NCBI RefSeq assembly: GCF_900112425.1
Contig: NZ_FOLP01000006.1
Location: forward strand, 124,001 to 188,000
Length of the DNA stretch: 64,000 nucleotides
Origin: Variovorax sp. OK212
Lineage (GTDB): Bacteria; Pseudomonadota; Gammaproteobacteria; Burkholderiales; Burkholderiaceae_C
Reading direction: 5' to 3'
Shown: positions 34,007-42,086 of the stretch, one piece after another
How positions within the stretch are numbered: the first letter of the stretch is position 1
How the letters are laid out: each line of letters opens with the position of its first letter
Program-made: the position numbers and the translations under genes
The notes under the pieces: generated by a model
What the model was told of the DNA's origin: nothing
The model's input: only the letters and a program-made list of their open reading frames with translations
Databases searched by the model: none

Positions 34007-35302
34007 ATGAACATGCCGCAACAGGTGCTCCTCCGCGACGCGATGCGTCAACTCAACATGACGCGCGACGCCTTCGCGGAGCGCATCGGCAGCCGCCGCA
34101 GGGCGCTCGACGCCTGGCTGCTGCCCGACGAATCGAACGAATTCAGGGCCATGCCCGAGGTTGCGCGGCGCTTCGTCAGCGAGATCCTGGCCTCCGACGG
34201 GCGGCGCGGTGAATATACGCAGAGCGCACATGAAGGTGCGCTGCGCCGCTCGATGGCGGTCGACGGCTCGCACCACCTCTTGTCCGTGAGCCAGTTCAAC
34301 CGGGACGCCATCGACGAGCTGTTCCAGTTGGCCGACGTCATGCAGCCCATTGCGCGCCGCCGCAAGGTCAGCCGCGTGCTCGAGGGCGCCGTGCTGGCCA
34401 ACCTGTTCTTCGAGGCCAGCACGCGCACCCGCGTGAGCTTCGGCGCGGCGTTCTGCCGGCTGGGCGGCTCGGTGTGCGACACCACGGGCTTCACCTTTTC
34501 GTCGATGGCCAAGGGCGAGTCGATCTACGACACCAGCCGCGTCATCAGCGGCTACGTCGACGCGATCGTGGTGCGGCATCCCGAGCAGGGCTCGGTGGCC
34601 GAGTTCGCGCGCGCCACCAACGTGCCCGTCATCAACGGCGGCGACGGGCCGGGCGAGCACCCGAGCCAGGCGCTGCTCGACCTGTACACCATCCAGCGCG
34701 AGTTCTCGCGGCTGGGCAAGCTGGTGGACGGCGCGCACATCGCGATGGTCGGCGACCTGAAGTACGGGCGCACGGTGCATTCGCTGATCAAGCTGCTGGC
34801 GCTGTACAAGGGCATGAAGTTCACGCTGGTCTCGCCGCCCTCGCTGGCCATGCCGGCGGAAATCGTCGAGGCCGTGAGCCGCAACGGCCACGTGGTCGAG
34901 ACCGCCGCCACGCCCGCGCAGGCGCTGGCCGGCGCGGACATCATCTACGCCACGCGCATCCAGAAGGAGCGCTTTGCCAACGACGAAGTGCTCGAAGGCT
35001 TCGACAACGCGTTCGAGATCAACCGCGCGCTGGTCGAGTCGTCCTGCAAGCCCGAGGTGGTGGTGATGCACCCGCTGCCGCGCGACGGCCGCCCCGGCTC
35101 GCACGACCTGAGCGTGGACCTCAACAACGACCCGCGCCTGGCCATCTTCCGCCAGACCGACAACGGCATTCCGGTGCGCATGGCGATCTTTGCCACGCTG
35201 CTGGGCGTCGACAAGCTCGTGAGCCGTTCGATGCGCGACGCCGCATGGACGCCGCCCTCGCACATCGGCCCCGACGACAGCGTGTTCCACGGGATCGACT
35301 GA
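34007..35302 (+). CDS. pyrB: Aspartate carbamoyltransferase with N-terminal HTH-like extension
   Basis: A 431-residue protein. Residues 86-431 are a complete ATCase catalytic chain (carbamoyl phosphate + L-aspartate to carbamoyl aspartate, pyrimidine synthesis): F-F-E-A-S-T-R-T-R at 134-142, K-G-E-S, G-E-H-P-S-Q-A-L-L-D, and H-P-L-P-R. The first 65-70 residues are extra: L-R-D-A-M-R-Q-L-N-M-T-R-D-A-F-A-E-R-I-G-S reads as a Cro/CI-type helix-turn-helix. The start at 34007 places an AT-rich dyad just upstream; 33986 would lie inside that dyad. No pyrI or pyrC is adjacent. The standard chain is about 310-350 residues, so the extension is real. Confidence 0.9.
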   Translation: MNMPQQVLLRDAMRQLNMTRDAFAERIGSRRRALDAWLLPDESNEFRAMPEVARRFVSEILASDGRRGEYTQSAHEGALRRSMAVDGSHHLLSVSQFNRDAIDELFQLADVMQPIARRRKVSRVLEGAVLANLFFEASTRTRVSFGAAFCRLGGSVCDTTGFTFSSMAKGESIYDTSRVISGYVDAIVVRHPEQGSVAEFARATNVPVINGGDGPGEHPSQALLDLYTIQREFSRLGKLVDGAHIAMVGDLKYGRTVHSLIKLLALYKGMKFTLVSPPSLAMPAEIVEAVSRNGHVVETAATPAQALAGADIIYATRIQKERFANDEVLEGFDNAFEINRALVESSCKPEVVVMHPLPRDGRPGSHDLSVDLNNDPRLAIFRQTDNGIPVRMAIFATLLGVDKLVSRSMRDAAWTPPSHIGPDDSVFHGID

Positions 35303-35321
35303 GCCCCGGGGGAGCGCATGC

Positions 35322-35672
35322 TCAGGTGTGCGCGAGGATGTTGACGAGCTTGCCGAACGGGTCGCGCACGTAGAAGCGGCGCACGCCCCAGGGCTCGTCG
35401 ACCGGGCCGTATTCGACGACGAAGCCCGCGGCCTTCATGCGCGCGAAGGCCGTGTCGACATCGTCCACCTCGATGGACAGATCGGGCACCGGCGTGCCCG
35501 AGCCGCCTTCCGACGCGACGCTGAGCTGCACCGCCATGTCTGCCTTGGCGCCGTAGGTCTGGATCCAGCCGTGGTCCATGAGCAGGTCGAGGCCGAGCAC
35601 GTCCTGGTAGAAGACGGCGGCGCGCGCGGGGTCGGCGGCAGCGATGTTGGCGACGATGCGTTTGACTTTCAT
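35322..35672 (-). CDS. VOC family (glyoxalase/bleomycin-resistance-like) protein
   Basis: A 116-residue vicinal-oxygen-chelate protein of two beta-alpha-beta-beta-beta modules. Recognisable are A-V-F-Y-Q-D-V-L-G-L-D in the first module and R-R-F-Y-V-R-D-P-F-G-K-L-V-N-I-L at the end. Substrate unknown; many such proteins are poorly characterised dioxygenase or resistance-like proteins. Its start overlaps the previous gene's stop by 4 bp, so it is the last gene of a three-gene leftward operon. Confidence 0.88.
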   Translation of the reverse strand: MKVKRIVANIAAADPARAAVFYQDVLGLDLLMDHGWIQTYGAKADMAVQLSVASEGGSGTPVPDLSIEVDDVDTAFARMKAAGFVVEYGPVDEPWGVRRFYVRDPFGKLVNILAHT

Positions 35673-35986
35673 GGGGCGGGCCTCCCGATGGTGAAGGTGG
35701 CGCTACGGCCGTCGCGCTGCACATGGAGCAGCGCGCCTTCGACGCGGATGCCGGTCCAGCGTTCGACGTGCGCGTCGGAGCGAATGATCTCGATGCTGTC
35801 TTGCGACAGCACGCGGTAACGGTAGAGCGGCCCGGCGAGCGGCCCGTTCTTCGTGCCGATCGTGGCGGTGACCTGGCCGTTCGCGCGAAAGCAGAAGCTG
35901 TTGACGAGCGTGTCGGAGACGAGCGCGATGGGCAGGTCCATGGGCAGGGGGAGGGGGAGAGCGGTCGCGGGCATGGGTGCGTTCAT
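35669..35986 (-). CDS. Conserved-looking small protein of unknown function
   Basis: A 105-residue protein with a Pro/Leu-rich N-terminus and then predicted beta strands (A-N-G-Q-V-T-A-T-I-G-T, Y-R-V-L-S-Q-D-S-I-E-I-I, G-A-L-L-H-V-Q-R-D-G-R). I do not recognise a family. It starts 8 bp after the preceding hypothetical gene and overlaps the VOC gene by 4 bp, which supports it being a real translated gene in that operon. Confidence 0.65.
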   Translation of the reverse strand: MNAPMPATALPLPLPMDLPIALVSDTLVNSFCFRANGQVTATIGTKNGPLAGPLYRYRVLSQDSIEIIRSDAHVERWTGIRVEGALLHVQRDGRSATFTIGRPAP

Positions 35987-35994
35987 CGGTCCGC

Positions 35995-36474
35995 TCAGGA
36001 CGCCAGCCATTCCTCGGCCTTGCGGCTGCCGCAGGCAATCGCCGCATCGATGTCGTCGAAGTGCCAGGGCGGCACGGGCCTGCCGTTGGGGGTGACGAGG
36101 CCCAGGAAGGCCGCACGCGATTTCTCCGAGGTGACGGCCAGCACCGGAAACGGCGGTGCGCCCGGCTCGCCGTCCGAGTCCATGAACTGCGAGATGTCCT
36201 GGAAGACCTGCAGCAGCGTGTTGCCCCAGCGGTAGGTCATTGCGCGGAAGTCGAGCACCACGCAGTCGGCGCCGAAGGCATGGAGACCGTGCAGCGTGCG
36301 CGTGGCGATGAAGGCACCGTGGTTGTTGCCCAGGCTGCCGTCGGGGTAGTCGCCTTCGAAGGCGACGACCAGCACGGTCATGCGCTGGGTCTGCGCGCGG
36401 TCGGCCAGCAGGAATCGGCAGCGCAGCCCTTCGGGGACGGACGGCGTGACTTCGGTCAAGGTGAATCGGCTCAT
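35995..36474 (-). CDS. Hypothetical protein, first gene of a small operon
   Basis: A 159-residue protein of alternating strands and helices, with M-T-V-L-V-V-A-F-E-G-D-Y and C-V-V-L-D-F-R-A-M-T-Y-R-W-G-N. No signal peptide and no family that I recognise. The start at 36474 (MSRFTLTEV) is preferred; the frame is open to 36570 with low-complexity sequence. It is followed by two closely spaced genes on the same strand, so the three are probably cotranscribed. Confidence 0.65.
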   Translation of the reverse strand: MSRFTLTEVTPSVPEGLRCRFLLADRAQTQRMTVLVVAFEGDYPDGSLGNNHGAFIATRTLHGLHAFGADCVVLDFRAMTYRWGNTLLQVFQDISQFMDSDGEPGAPPFPVLAVTSEKSRAAFLGLVTPNGRPVPPWHFDDIDAAIACGSRKAEEWLAS

Positions 36475-36565
36475 CGGTGCGGGGCGCTCCTGTTTCGGTG
36501 GGACCTGACGACAGCCGAATATAGGGCTTCGACAGCGCGGCGCACCCCTGCCTTGCCCCTGCGTT

Positions 36566-36631
36566 CTCACCGCTGCCTAAGCCGACTCTCACCCCCGCAT
36601 AAGCGAACTCTCACCGCCCGGTAAGTGCCGC
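36566..36631. promoter_or_regulatory. Three 22-bp direct repeats upstream of a small secreted protein
   Basis: CTCACC occurs at 36566, 36588 and 36610 and TAAG at 36578, 36600 and 36622, each exactly 22 bp apart, so the unit CTCACC-N6-TAAG-N6 repeats three times and ends about 45 bp before the ATG. A 22-bp period equals two 11-bp OmpR-family half-site spacings. This looks like an operator array. Confidence 0.5.
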
Positions 36632-36669
36632 GTCCTAGAGTGAAAACACCTTCACTCCAGGAGACAACC

Positions 36670-37017
36670 ATGAGAGTTCGTACAGCAACCCTGTGCATCG
36701 CCGCCGTGCCCATGCTGGCGCTGGCTTCCCTCGCGCACGCGGGCGGCCAGGCCGATCCCGACTATCCGCAGATGTCGCACTCGACCCTGTCGCGCGACGC
36801 GGTGGCCGCCGACGCCATGCGCGCCAACAACGCCATGCATTCGACCGAGGTGCTCGAGTCGCAGGTGGCCACGCCGGTGTCGGGCGCGGACCGCGCGCAG
36901 GTGCAGGCCGAGGCGGTGCGCGCCAACAACGCGATGCATCCGACCGAAGTGCTCGAGTCGCAGGTGGTGCCGCCAGTGGCGTCGGCGAACGTGCCTGCGA
37001 GCAACAGCGGGGAGTAA
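36670..37017 (+). CDS. Small secreted protein with an internal repeat (DUF4148-like)
   Basis: A 115-residue protein with a Sec signal (L-A-S-L-A-H-A, cleavage about residue 24). The mature part contains a near-duplicate block: R-A-N-N-A-M-H-S-T-E-V-L-E-S-Q-V and R-A-N-N-A-M-H-P-T-E-V-L-E-S-Q-V, about 40 residues apart. The Q-A-E-A-V-R-A segment resembles DUF4148 proteins. The start at 36670 follows AGGAGAC. Three 22-bp repeats upstream suggest tight regulation. Function unknown. Confidence 0.75.
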   Translation: MRVRTATLCIAAVPMLALASLAHAGGQADPDYPQMSHSTLSRDAVAADAMRANNAMHSTEVLESQVATPVSGADRAQVQAEAVRANNAMHPTEVLESQVVPPVASANVPASNSGE

Positions 37018-37026
37018 GCGGCGAGC

Positions 37027-37060
37027 GAGAGGCAAATGAGAGGCAAATGAGAGGCGCGTG
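37027..37060. repeat. 11-bp tandem repeat, three copies
   Basis: GAGAGGCAAAT at 37027-37037 and 37038-37048, then a diverged third copy (GAGAGGCGCGTG). It lies in the gap between the small secreted protein and the RpiR-type gene, followed by a G/C hairpin. Confidence 0.6.
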
Positions 37061-37123
37061 AGCCGCGGCGCCCGGCGCCGCAATGCATGAAACCGCCATC
37101 GAGGGCGGGTAAGCTCGCGGCCA

Positions 37124-38101
37124 ATGAAGCGCAACAGCACCCCCAGAGCCGAAGGCGACAAGGCTTCTGCACCCGAAGGCGGCAAGGTTTCCGCACCCCG
37201 CAACAAGGCGCCCGCCGCGGCGCTTGCCGCCCCCGCCCCCGAGGCGTCCGACGTCCCGGTCTCCGCCGTGCTCGCGCGCATCCAGACGCTGTGGTCCTCG
37301 CTGGGGCCGGTGGGCCAGCGCATCGCCGACTTCATCGTGAAGAACCCGCGCGAGGTGGTGCACATGTCGGTCAGCGAGGTGGCCGAGCGCACGGGCTCCA
37401 GCGAAGGCAGCATCGTGGGCCTGTGCAAGAACCTCGGCGCCACGGGCTTCCAGCAGATCAAGATCGCGCTGGCGCAGGAGCTGGTGCGTCCGGTGGATTT
37501 CATCCACGAAGACCTGGACCCGCAGGACAACGCGACGGCGGTGATCCGCAAGATCTTCCAGAGCAACGTGCAGACGCTGCACGACACCGAATCCACGCTC
37601 GACGCGAAGGCGATGGAGCGCGCGGTGAAGCTGTTCCGCAAGGCCGAGCGCATCGAGATCTACGGCATCGGCAGCTCGGCCACCATCGCCGAGGACGCGC
37701 ACTACCGCATGCTGCGCATCGGCCTGAACGTGAAGCTGGCGGTCGACTCGCACGTGCAGGCCATCAGCGCCTCGCTGACCGACGCGAAGACGGCGGTGCT
37801 GACCATCTCGCATTCGGGCAGCTCGCACGAGACGGTGACGGCCACGCGCCTGGCCAAGGAGGCGGGCGCGTCCACGGTGTGCATCACCAACTTCGGCAAG
37901 TCGCCGATCCAGGCCTACGCCGACGTGATGCTGTTCACGATGGCGCGCGAGACCAACTTCCGCACCGAGGCGATGACCAGCCGGCTCGCGCAGCTGGCGA
38001 TCATCGACGTGCTGATCGCCTGCCTGGCGCTGTCGGACTACGACACCTCGGTGCGCACGCTGCGCCAGACCTTCGACGTGCTCTCGCTCAAGCGGTACTG
38101 A
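37124..38101 (+). CDS. MurR/RpiR family transcriptional regulator
   Basis: A 325-residue regulator: Lys/Ala/Pro-rich leader (1-50), HTH_6 DNA-binding domain (about 50-125, V-S-E-V-A-E-R-T-G-S-S-E-G-S-I-V-G-L-C-K) and a SIS sugar-phosphate-binding domain (about 165-300, I-E-I-Y-G-I-G-S-S-A-T-I-A and I-S-H-S-G-S-S-H-E-T). Such regulators sense phosphosugars. Its 3' end runs antisense to the end of the HAD phosphatase gene for 64 bp. No sugar catabolic genes adjoin. Confidence 0.92.
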   Translation: MKRNSTPRAEGDKASAPEGGKVSAPRNKAPAAALAAPAPEASDVPVSAVLARIQTLWSSLGPVGQRIADFIVKNPREVVHMSVSEVAERTGSSEGSIVGLCKNLGATGFQQIKIALAQELVRPVDFIHEDLDPQDNATAVIRKIFQSNVQTLHDTESTLDAKAMERAVKLFRKAERIEIYGIGSSATIAEDAHYRMLRIGLNVKLAVDSHVQAISASLTDAKTAVLTISHSGSSHETVTATRLAKEAGASTVCITNFGKSPIQAYADVMLFTMARETNFRTEAMTSRLAQLAIIDVLIACLALSDYDTSVRTLRQTFDVLSLKRY

Positions 38102-38955
38102 GACGGCGCCTGCGCGGGTGCCTCGGCACCAGCACCAGCACCACCATCCACGGCCGCACCGGCGAACAGCCCGGCCACCGACGCCGCCACCGCGCCCGGC
38201 GCCTGGCCCACCAGCACGCAGGCCATGCCCAGCCGCCGCGCGCCCTCGGCGTCGGTGAGCGGGTTGTCGCCGACCACCACCGTGTCTTCGGCGCGCGCGC
38301 CCAGGCAGCGCAGGCCTTCCTCGAACAGCAGCGGCGCGGGCTTTCCGGTCACGCGCATCGGCTGCACGCCGCTGGCCGCCACCACGGCCGCCAGCAGCGC
38401 ACCGGTCTCGGGCACCACGCGGCCGTGCGGGCCGGGGTGGGTGGCGTCGGCATTGCTCACCAGCAGCCGCGCGCCGCGCAGCAGTTCGTTCACCACGAGC
38501 GCCAGGCGCGCATGGCTGAAATGCATGTCGAGCGCGAGCAGCACGAAGTCGGCGCCGCCTGGCACCAGCTGGCAGCCCTGCGAACGCGCATAGCGCTGCA
38601 GGGCGGGGCTCGCGGCCATCAGCACGCGCGCCTCGGGGTGCTCGCGCACCAGCTGCCGCACGGCCAGCTCGCCGGCCAGCACGATGCGCTCGGCGGGCAC
38701 GCGCAGGCCGAGCCGGCGCAGCCGCTGCGCGAGGCCCGGCGCGGTGTGCGTGGAGTTGTTGGAAACGATGGCGTAGCGCCCGTCGAAATGCGCCAGCAGC
38801 TCGGCCGCGCCGGCTATGGCTTGCTGCTGGCGCACCAGCGTGCCGTCGAGGTCGACGAGCAGGTGGCGGGCCCGCGCCAGGCGGGCGTCGGTGAACGCGC
38901 CGGCCTGGCTGGCCTGGCCTGTCGCGTTCCCCGGTGTCGTGTGGTTCGTGCTCAT
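38038..38955 (-). CDS. HAD-IIA family phosphatase (NagD/phosphoglycolate-phosphatase-like)
   Basis: A 305-residue HAD hydrolase. Motif I is L-V-D-L-D-G-T-L-V, motif II S-N-N-S-T, the motif III region G-K-P-A-P-L-L-F-E and motif IV V-V-G-D-N-P-L-T-D. The large C2 cap between motifs II and III is the class IIA type. The start at 38955 (MSTNHTTPG) is chosen over 39003. The last 20 residues are antisense to the RpiR gene and look non-homologous. It diverges from the phosphonate transporter, with a Pho-box-like site between, so it may help release phosphate. Confidence 0.87.
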   Translation of the reverse strand: MSTNHTTPGNATGQASQAGAFTDARLARARHLLVDLDGTLVRQQQAIAGAAELLAHFDGRYAIVSNNSTHTAPGLAQRLRRLGLRVPAERIVLAGELAVRQLVREHPEARVLMAASPALQRYARSQGCQLVPGGADFVLLALDMHFSHARLALVVNELLRGARLLVSNADATHPGPHGRVVPETGALLAAVVAASGVQPMRVTGKPAPLLFEEGLRCLGARAEDTVVVGDNPLTDAEGARRLGMACVLVGQAPGAVAASVAGLFAGAAVDGGAGAGAEAPAQAPSQYRLSESTSKVWRSVRTEVS

Positions 38956-39010
38956 GGCGGCAAATTGTATTGAATATTGCTCAGTGAAATGTTGGTTTTG
39001 CAATGAGCTA

Positions 39011-39028
39011 ATTTCATTTGCTTGTCAT
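39011..39028 (+). promoter_or_regulatory. Candidate Pho box
   Basis: ATTTCAT-TTGC-TTGTCAT: two 7-bp half-sites spaced 11 bp, close to the Pho-box consensus CTGTCAT-N4-CTGTCAT (5/7 and 6/7 matches). It lies 88 bp before the binding-protein gene of the phosphonate-type transporter and 56 bp from the divergent HAD phosphatase start, in an AT-rich stretch. Confidence 0.45.
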
Positions 39029-39115
39029 CTTTGGTTTCTAAAGTCCCGGCATCGCCTCCCTCGGGTGGCATCGCAAGCTGCCTCTCACGTTGCCTCCAAA
39101 CGAAAGAACCGAACC

Positions 39116-40063
39116 ATGAAGAACAAGCTCCTGGCCCTTGCCGCCACCGCTGCAGCCGCTGTCTCGCTGACCGCGGCACTGTCCCTTCCCGCGCACGCCC
39201 AGGCCGTGGCCGACGGCTCGCGCGAGCATCCGCTGCGCGTGCTGCTGATCCCGGCCGACGGCGGCACCGAGTCGGGCACCAAGGCCGACTACGCGCCGGT
39301 GTTCAACGCCATCACGCGCACCACCGGCCTGAACTTCGACCTGAAGGTCGGCCAGTCGTACGGCGCGGTGGTCGAGGGCATGTGCAACCAGCTGGCCGAC
39401 ATCGCCTTCTTCGGCCCGGTTTCCTACGTGCAGGCCCACAAGCGCGGTTGCGCGCAACTGCTGGCCGTGGGCGTGGAGAAGGGTGCCTCGGTGTACTACG
39501 CGGGCATGTTCGCCAAGGCCAATGCGCCCATCGCGGGCATCAACGACGTGAAGGGCAAGCGCGTGGCCTTCGGCGACGTGAACTCGGCCTCGAGCTTCAC
39601 CTTCCAGGTCGCGATGCTGCTGGACGCGGGCATGGACCCGGCGCGCGACCTCTCGGCCATCCGCATGACCGGCAGCCACGCCAGCAGCCTGGCCGCGCTG
39701 GTTCAAGACCAGGTCGACGTGGCCTCGCTCTCGTTCGACTCGTATGAGAAGGCCGTGAAGCAGGGCGCCGTCGATCCGAAGACGGTGAAGGTCATCGCCA
39801 GGAGCATGGCCATTCCCTACCCGCCGCTGGCGCTGAACTCCAAGCTGCCCGAGCCGCTGAAGGCCAAGCTGAAGGACGCCTTCGCCACCGTGAACAAGGC
39901 GCCCGGCGTCACGCCCGAGATGATCCGCGGCTACGGCGGCGGCAAGATCGACGGCTACGACACCAAGTTCTCGGAAGACGAGTTCAACGTGGCCGCCGAG
40001 AAGCTGGGCCTGCTCACCGACGAGCTCAAGGGCCGCATCCTGGCCAAGTCCGCGCAGCGCTGA
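39116..40063 (+). CDS. phnD: Phosphate/phosphite/phosphonate ABC transporter substrate-binding protein (PhnD-like)
   Basis: A 315-residue periplasmic binding protein with a Sec signal (cleaved near A-H-A-Q-A). Family features are R-V-L-L-I-P-A-D-G-G, the ligand-loop region I-A-F-F-G-P-V-S-Y and K-G-K-R-V-A-F-G-D-V-N-S-A-S-S. The start at 39116 is chosen over the much longer open frame because it gives the signal peptide. It feeds the ATPase and permease encoded directly after it. Phosphonate, phosphite and phosphate ester ligands cannot be told apart by sequence reading. Confidence 0.92.
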   Translation: MKNKLLALAATAAAAVSLTAALSLPAHAQAVADGSREHPLRVLLIPADGGTESGTKADYAPVFNAITRTTGLNFDLKVGQSYGAVVEGMCNQLADIAFFGPVSYVQAHKRGCAQLLAVGVEKGASVYYAGMFAKANAPIAGINDVKGKRVAFGDVNSASSFTFQVAMLLDAGMDPARDLSAIRMTGSHASSLAALVQDQVDVASLSFDSYEKAVKQGAVDPKTVKVIARSMAIPYPPLALNSKLPEPLKAKLKDAFATVNKAPGVTPEMIRGYGGGKIDGYDTKFSEDEFNVAAEKLGLLTDELKGRILAKSAQR

Positions 40064-40074
40064 GCACGCACGCC

Positions 40075-40890
40075 ATGCTGAATTTCGAATCGGTCGCCAT
40101 GCGCTACGCCGACGGCACGCAGGCGCTGGGCGGTGTCTCGCTGCAGGTGCCGGCGGGCCAGTTCTGCGTGGTGCTGGGCTCCTCGGGCGCGGGCAAGTCA
40201 ACGCTGCTGCGCATGGCCAACGGGCTGGTGAAGCCCACGCAGGGCACGGTGCAGGTCGAGGGCGTGCGCATCGCGGCCGATTCGCTGGCGCGCATCCGCC
40301 CGCGCATCGGCATGATCCACCAGCAGTTCAACCTGGTGCTGCGCTCCACGGTGGCCGAGAACGTGCTCGCGGGCGCGCTGCCGGCCATGCCGACCTGGCG
40401 CGCGCTGCTGGGCCTCTTCAGCGACGAGGCGCGGCGCAAGGCCTGCGAGCTCATCGAATCGGTGGGCCTGCAGGAGCAGCACCTGCGCCGCCGCGTGAGC
40501 GAGCTGTCGGGCGGGCAGCAGCAGCGCGTGGGCATTGCGCGCGCCTTCATGCTCGCGCCGCCGCTGGTGCTGGCCGACGAGCCCGTGGCCAGCCTCGACC
40601 CGCAGACCAGCCACGACGTGCTCTCGCTCCTGCGCAGGCAGGCGCGCGAGCGCGGCACCACGGTGCTGTGCAGCCTGCACCAGATCGAGCTGGCCTGCGA
40701 GTTCGCGGACCGCATCGTCGCGCTGCGCCACGGCGCGGTGGTGTTCGACGGCGCGCCGGGGGCCTTCGATCCGCAGGTCTTCGATGCGGTCTACGGCCGC
40801 GCGCCGGCGGCCGTGCGGCCCGGCGGCCACATCGCTGAACCCGAGGTCGTGCTGCCGTTGCACACCGGTGTGCTGGAGCTTGCGCAATGA
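40075..40890 (+). CDS. phnC: Phosphonate-type ABC transporter ATP-binding protein
   Basis: A 271-residue ATPase of the PhnC class: Walker A G-S-S-G-A-G-K-S-T, Q-loop I-H-Q-Q-F-N-L-V, signature L-S-G-G-Q-Q-Q-R-V, Walker B V-L-A-D-E-P-V-A-S-L-D, and switch His in S-L-H-Q-I-E-L-A. It begins 11 bp after the binding-protein gene and overlaps the permease gene by 4 bp (ATGA). Confidence 0.93.
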   Translation: MLNFESVAMRYADGTQALGGVSLQVPAGQFCVVLGSSGAGKSTLLRMANGLVKPTQGTVQVEGVRIAADSLARIRPRIGMIHQQFNLVLRSTVAENVLAGALPAMPTWRALLGLFSDEARRKACELIESVGLQEQHLRRRVSELSGGQQQRVGIARAFMLAPPLVLADEPVASLDPQTSHDVLSLLRRQARERGTTVLCSLHQIELACEFADRIVALRHGAVVFDGAPGAFDPQVFDAVYGRAPAAVRPGGHIAEPEVVLPLHTGVLELAQ

Positions 40891-41921
40891 ACAGTCCCGT
40901 GAACACTTCCGCGAACATTCCCACGGGCCGTCCTGCTTCCGCGTGGGAACTGCCGCGCCCCTTCGGCACGCGCAGCCTCTGCGTGCTGCTGCTCGTGCTG
41001 GTGGTCGGCTTCTTCGCCGGCCAGCGCGTCGAGATGGGCCGCATGCTCTCGCTCACCGGTGAGGGCGTGCTTGCCGCGGTGGGCCTGCGCGAGCAGTCGC
41101 AGGTGCTGTCGGGCCTGGGCACGATCGCGCGTTCGCTGTTTCCGCCGCAGGTGTCCGAGCGCACCGAGACCGCGCGCATCGAGGGCTTCGACCGCAACCG
41201 GCTGCCTTGGTTCTCGCACGTGGAGACCGTGGAGACGCGCGAGCCCAAGCTCAACCCGAAGACGCTGCAGATGGAGGAACTGGTCGACACCCGCGAGGAG
41301 CTGGTGCAGCCGCTGGGCTACCTGTGGCACGTGGCGGTGAAGATGCTCGAGACCTTCGAGATCGCCATCTGGGCCACGCTGCTGGCCATCGTGCTGAGCG
41401 CGCCGCTGGCCTGGTGCAGCGCGCGCAACTACACGCCGAACCGCGCCGTGTACGGGCTGGCGCGCGGCGTGGTCGGGCTGTTCCGCGCGGTGCCCGAGCT
41501 GGTGAGCGCGCTGTTCCTGGTGCTGGCCTACGGCTTCGGTCCCATCGCCGGCGTGCTGGCGCTCGCGCTGCACTCGGCGGGCTTCCTCGGCAAGTTCTAT
41601 GCGGAAGACATCGAGACCGCCGACGACAAGCCGCAGGAGGCGCTGCGCGCCATCGGCGCGAACAAGCTCAAGGTGATGCGCTTCGCGGTGCTGCCGCAGG
41701 TGATGCCGCAGTTCATCGCCTACACGCTGTACATCCTCGACCGCAACGTGCGCATGGCCACCGTGGTGGGCCTGGTGGGCGCGGGCGGCATTGGCCAGGA
41801 GCTCAAGGGACGCTACGACATGTACAACTACGCGCACGTCGGAACGATCCTGATCGCGATCTTCCTCACGGTGCTGGTGCTCGACCGCGTCGCGGCACAC
41901 CTGCGCAGCCGCTATGCCTGA
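40887..41921 (+). CDS. phnE: Phosphonate-type ABC transporter permease
   Basis: A 344-residue inner-membrane permease of the PhnE class with six or so helices and the EAA loop around E-A-L-R-A-I-G-A-N-K-L-K. It is longer than a usual PhnE because a stretch of about 70 polar residues (about 80-150, R-E-P-K-L-N-P-K-T-L) precedes the core, presumably periplasmic. It overlaps the ATPase gene. A lipoprotein and a phospholipase C gene follow. Confidence 0.92.
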   Translation: MNSPVNTSANIPTGRPASAWELPRPFGTRSLCVLLLVLVVGFFAGQRVEMGRMLSLTGEGVLAAVGLREQSQVLSGLGTIARSLFPPQVSERTETARIEGFDRNRLPWFSHVETVETREPKLNPKTLQMEELVDTREELVQPLGYLWHVAVKMLETFEIAIWATLLAIVLSAPLAWCSARNYTPNRAVYGLARGVVGLFRAVPELVSALFLVLAYGFGPIAGVLALALHSAGFLGKFYAEDIETADDKPQEALRAIGANKLKVMRFAVLPQVMPQFIAYTLYILDRNVRMATVVGLVGAGGIGQELKGRYDMYNYAHVGTILIAIFLTVLVLDRVAAHLRSRYA

Positions 41922-42017
41922 GCCCTGATCTTCCCGCGCCGGGACGCCTTGGCGCTCCTGGCGCAACCACTCCCCGATTTTCCAAAGCCGGCGCAACCCC
42001 GAGGGGGCTGCTCGGCC

Positions 42018-42053
42018 CTCGTTCGACTCTTTCGCCTCGTTCGACTCTTTCGC
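42018..42053. repeat. Perfect 18-bp tandem duplication
   Basis: CTCGTTCGACTCTTTCGC occurs twice in a row at 42018-42035 and 42036-42053, in the gap between the permease gene and the small lipoprotein gene, 34 bp before the latter's start. Confidence 0.8.
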
Positions 42054-42086
42054 CCCACGTCTTCTCTCCTCTCCAAGGAAATTGTC

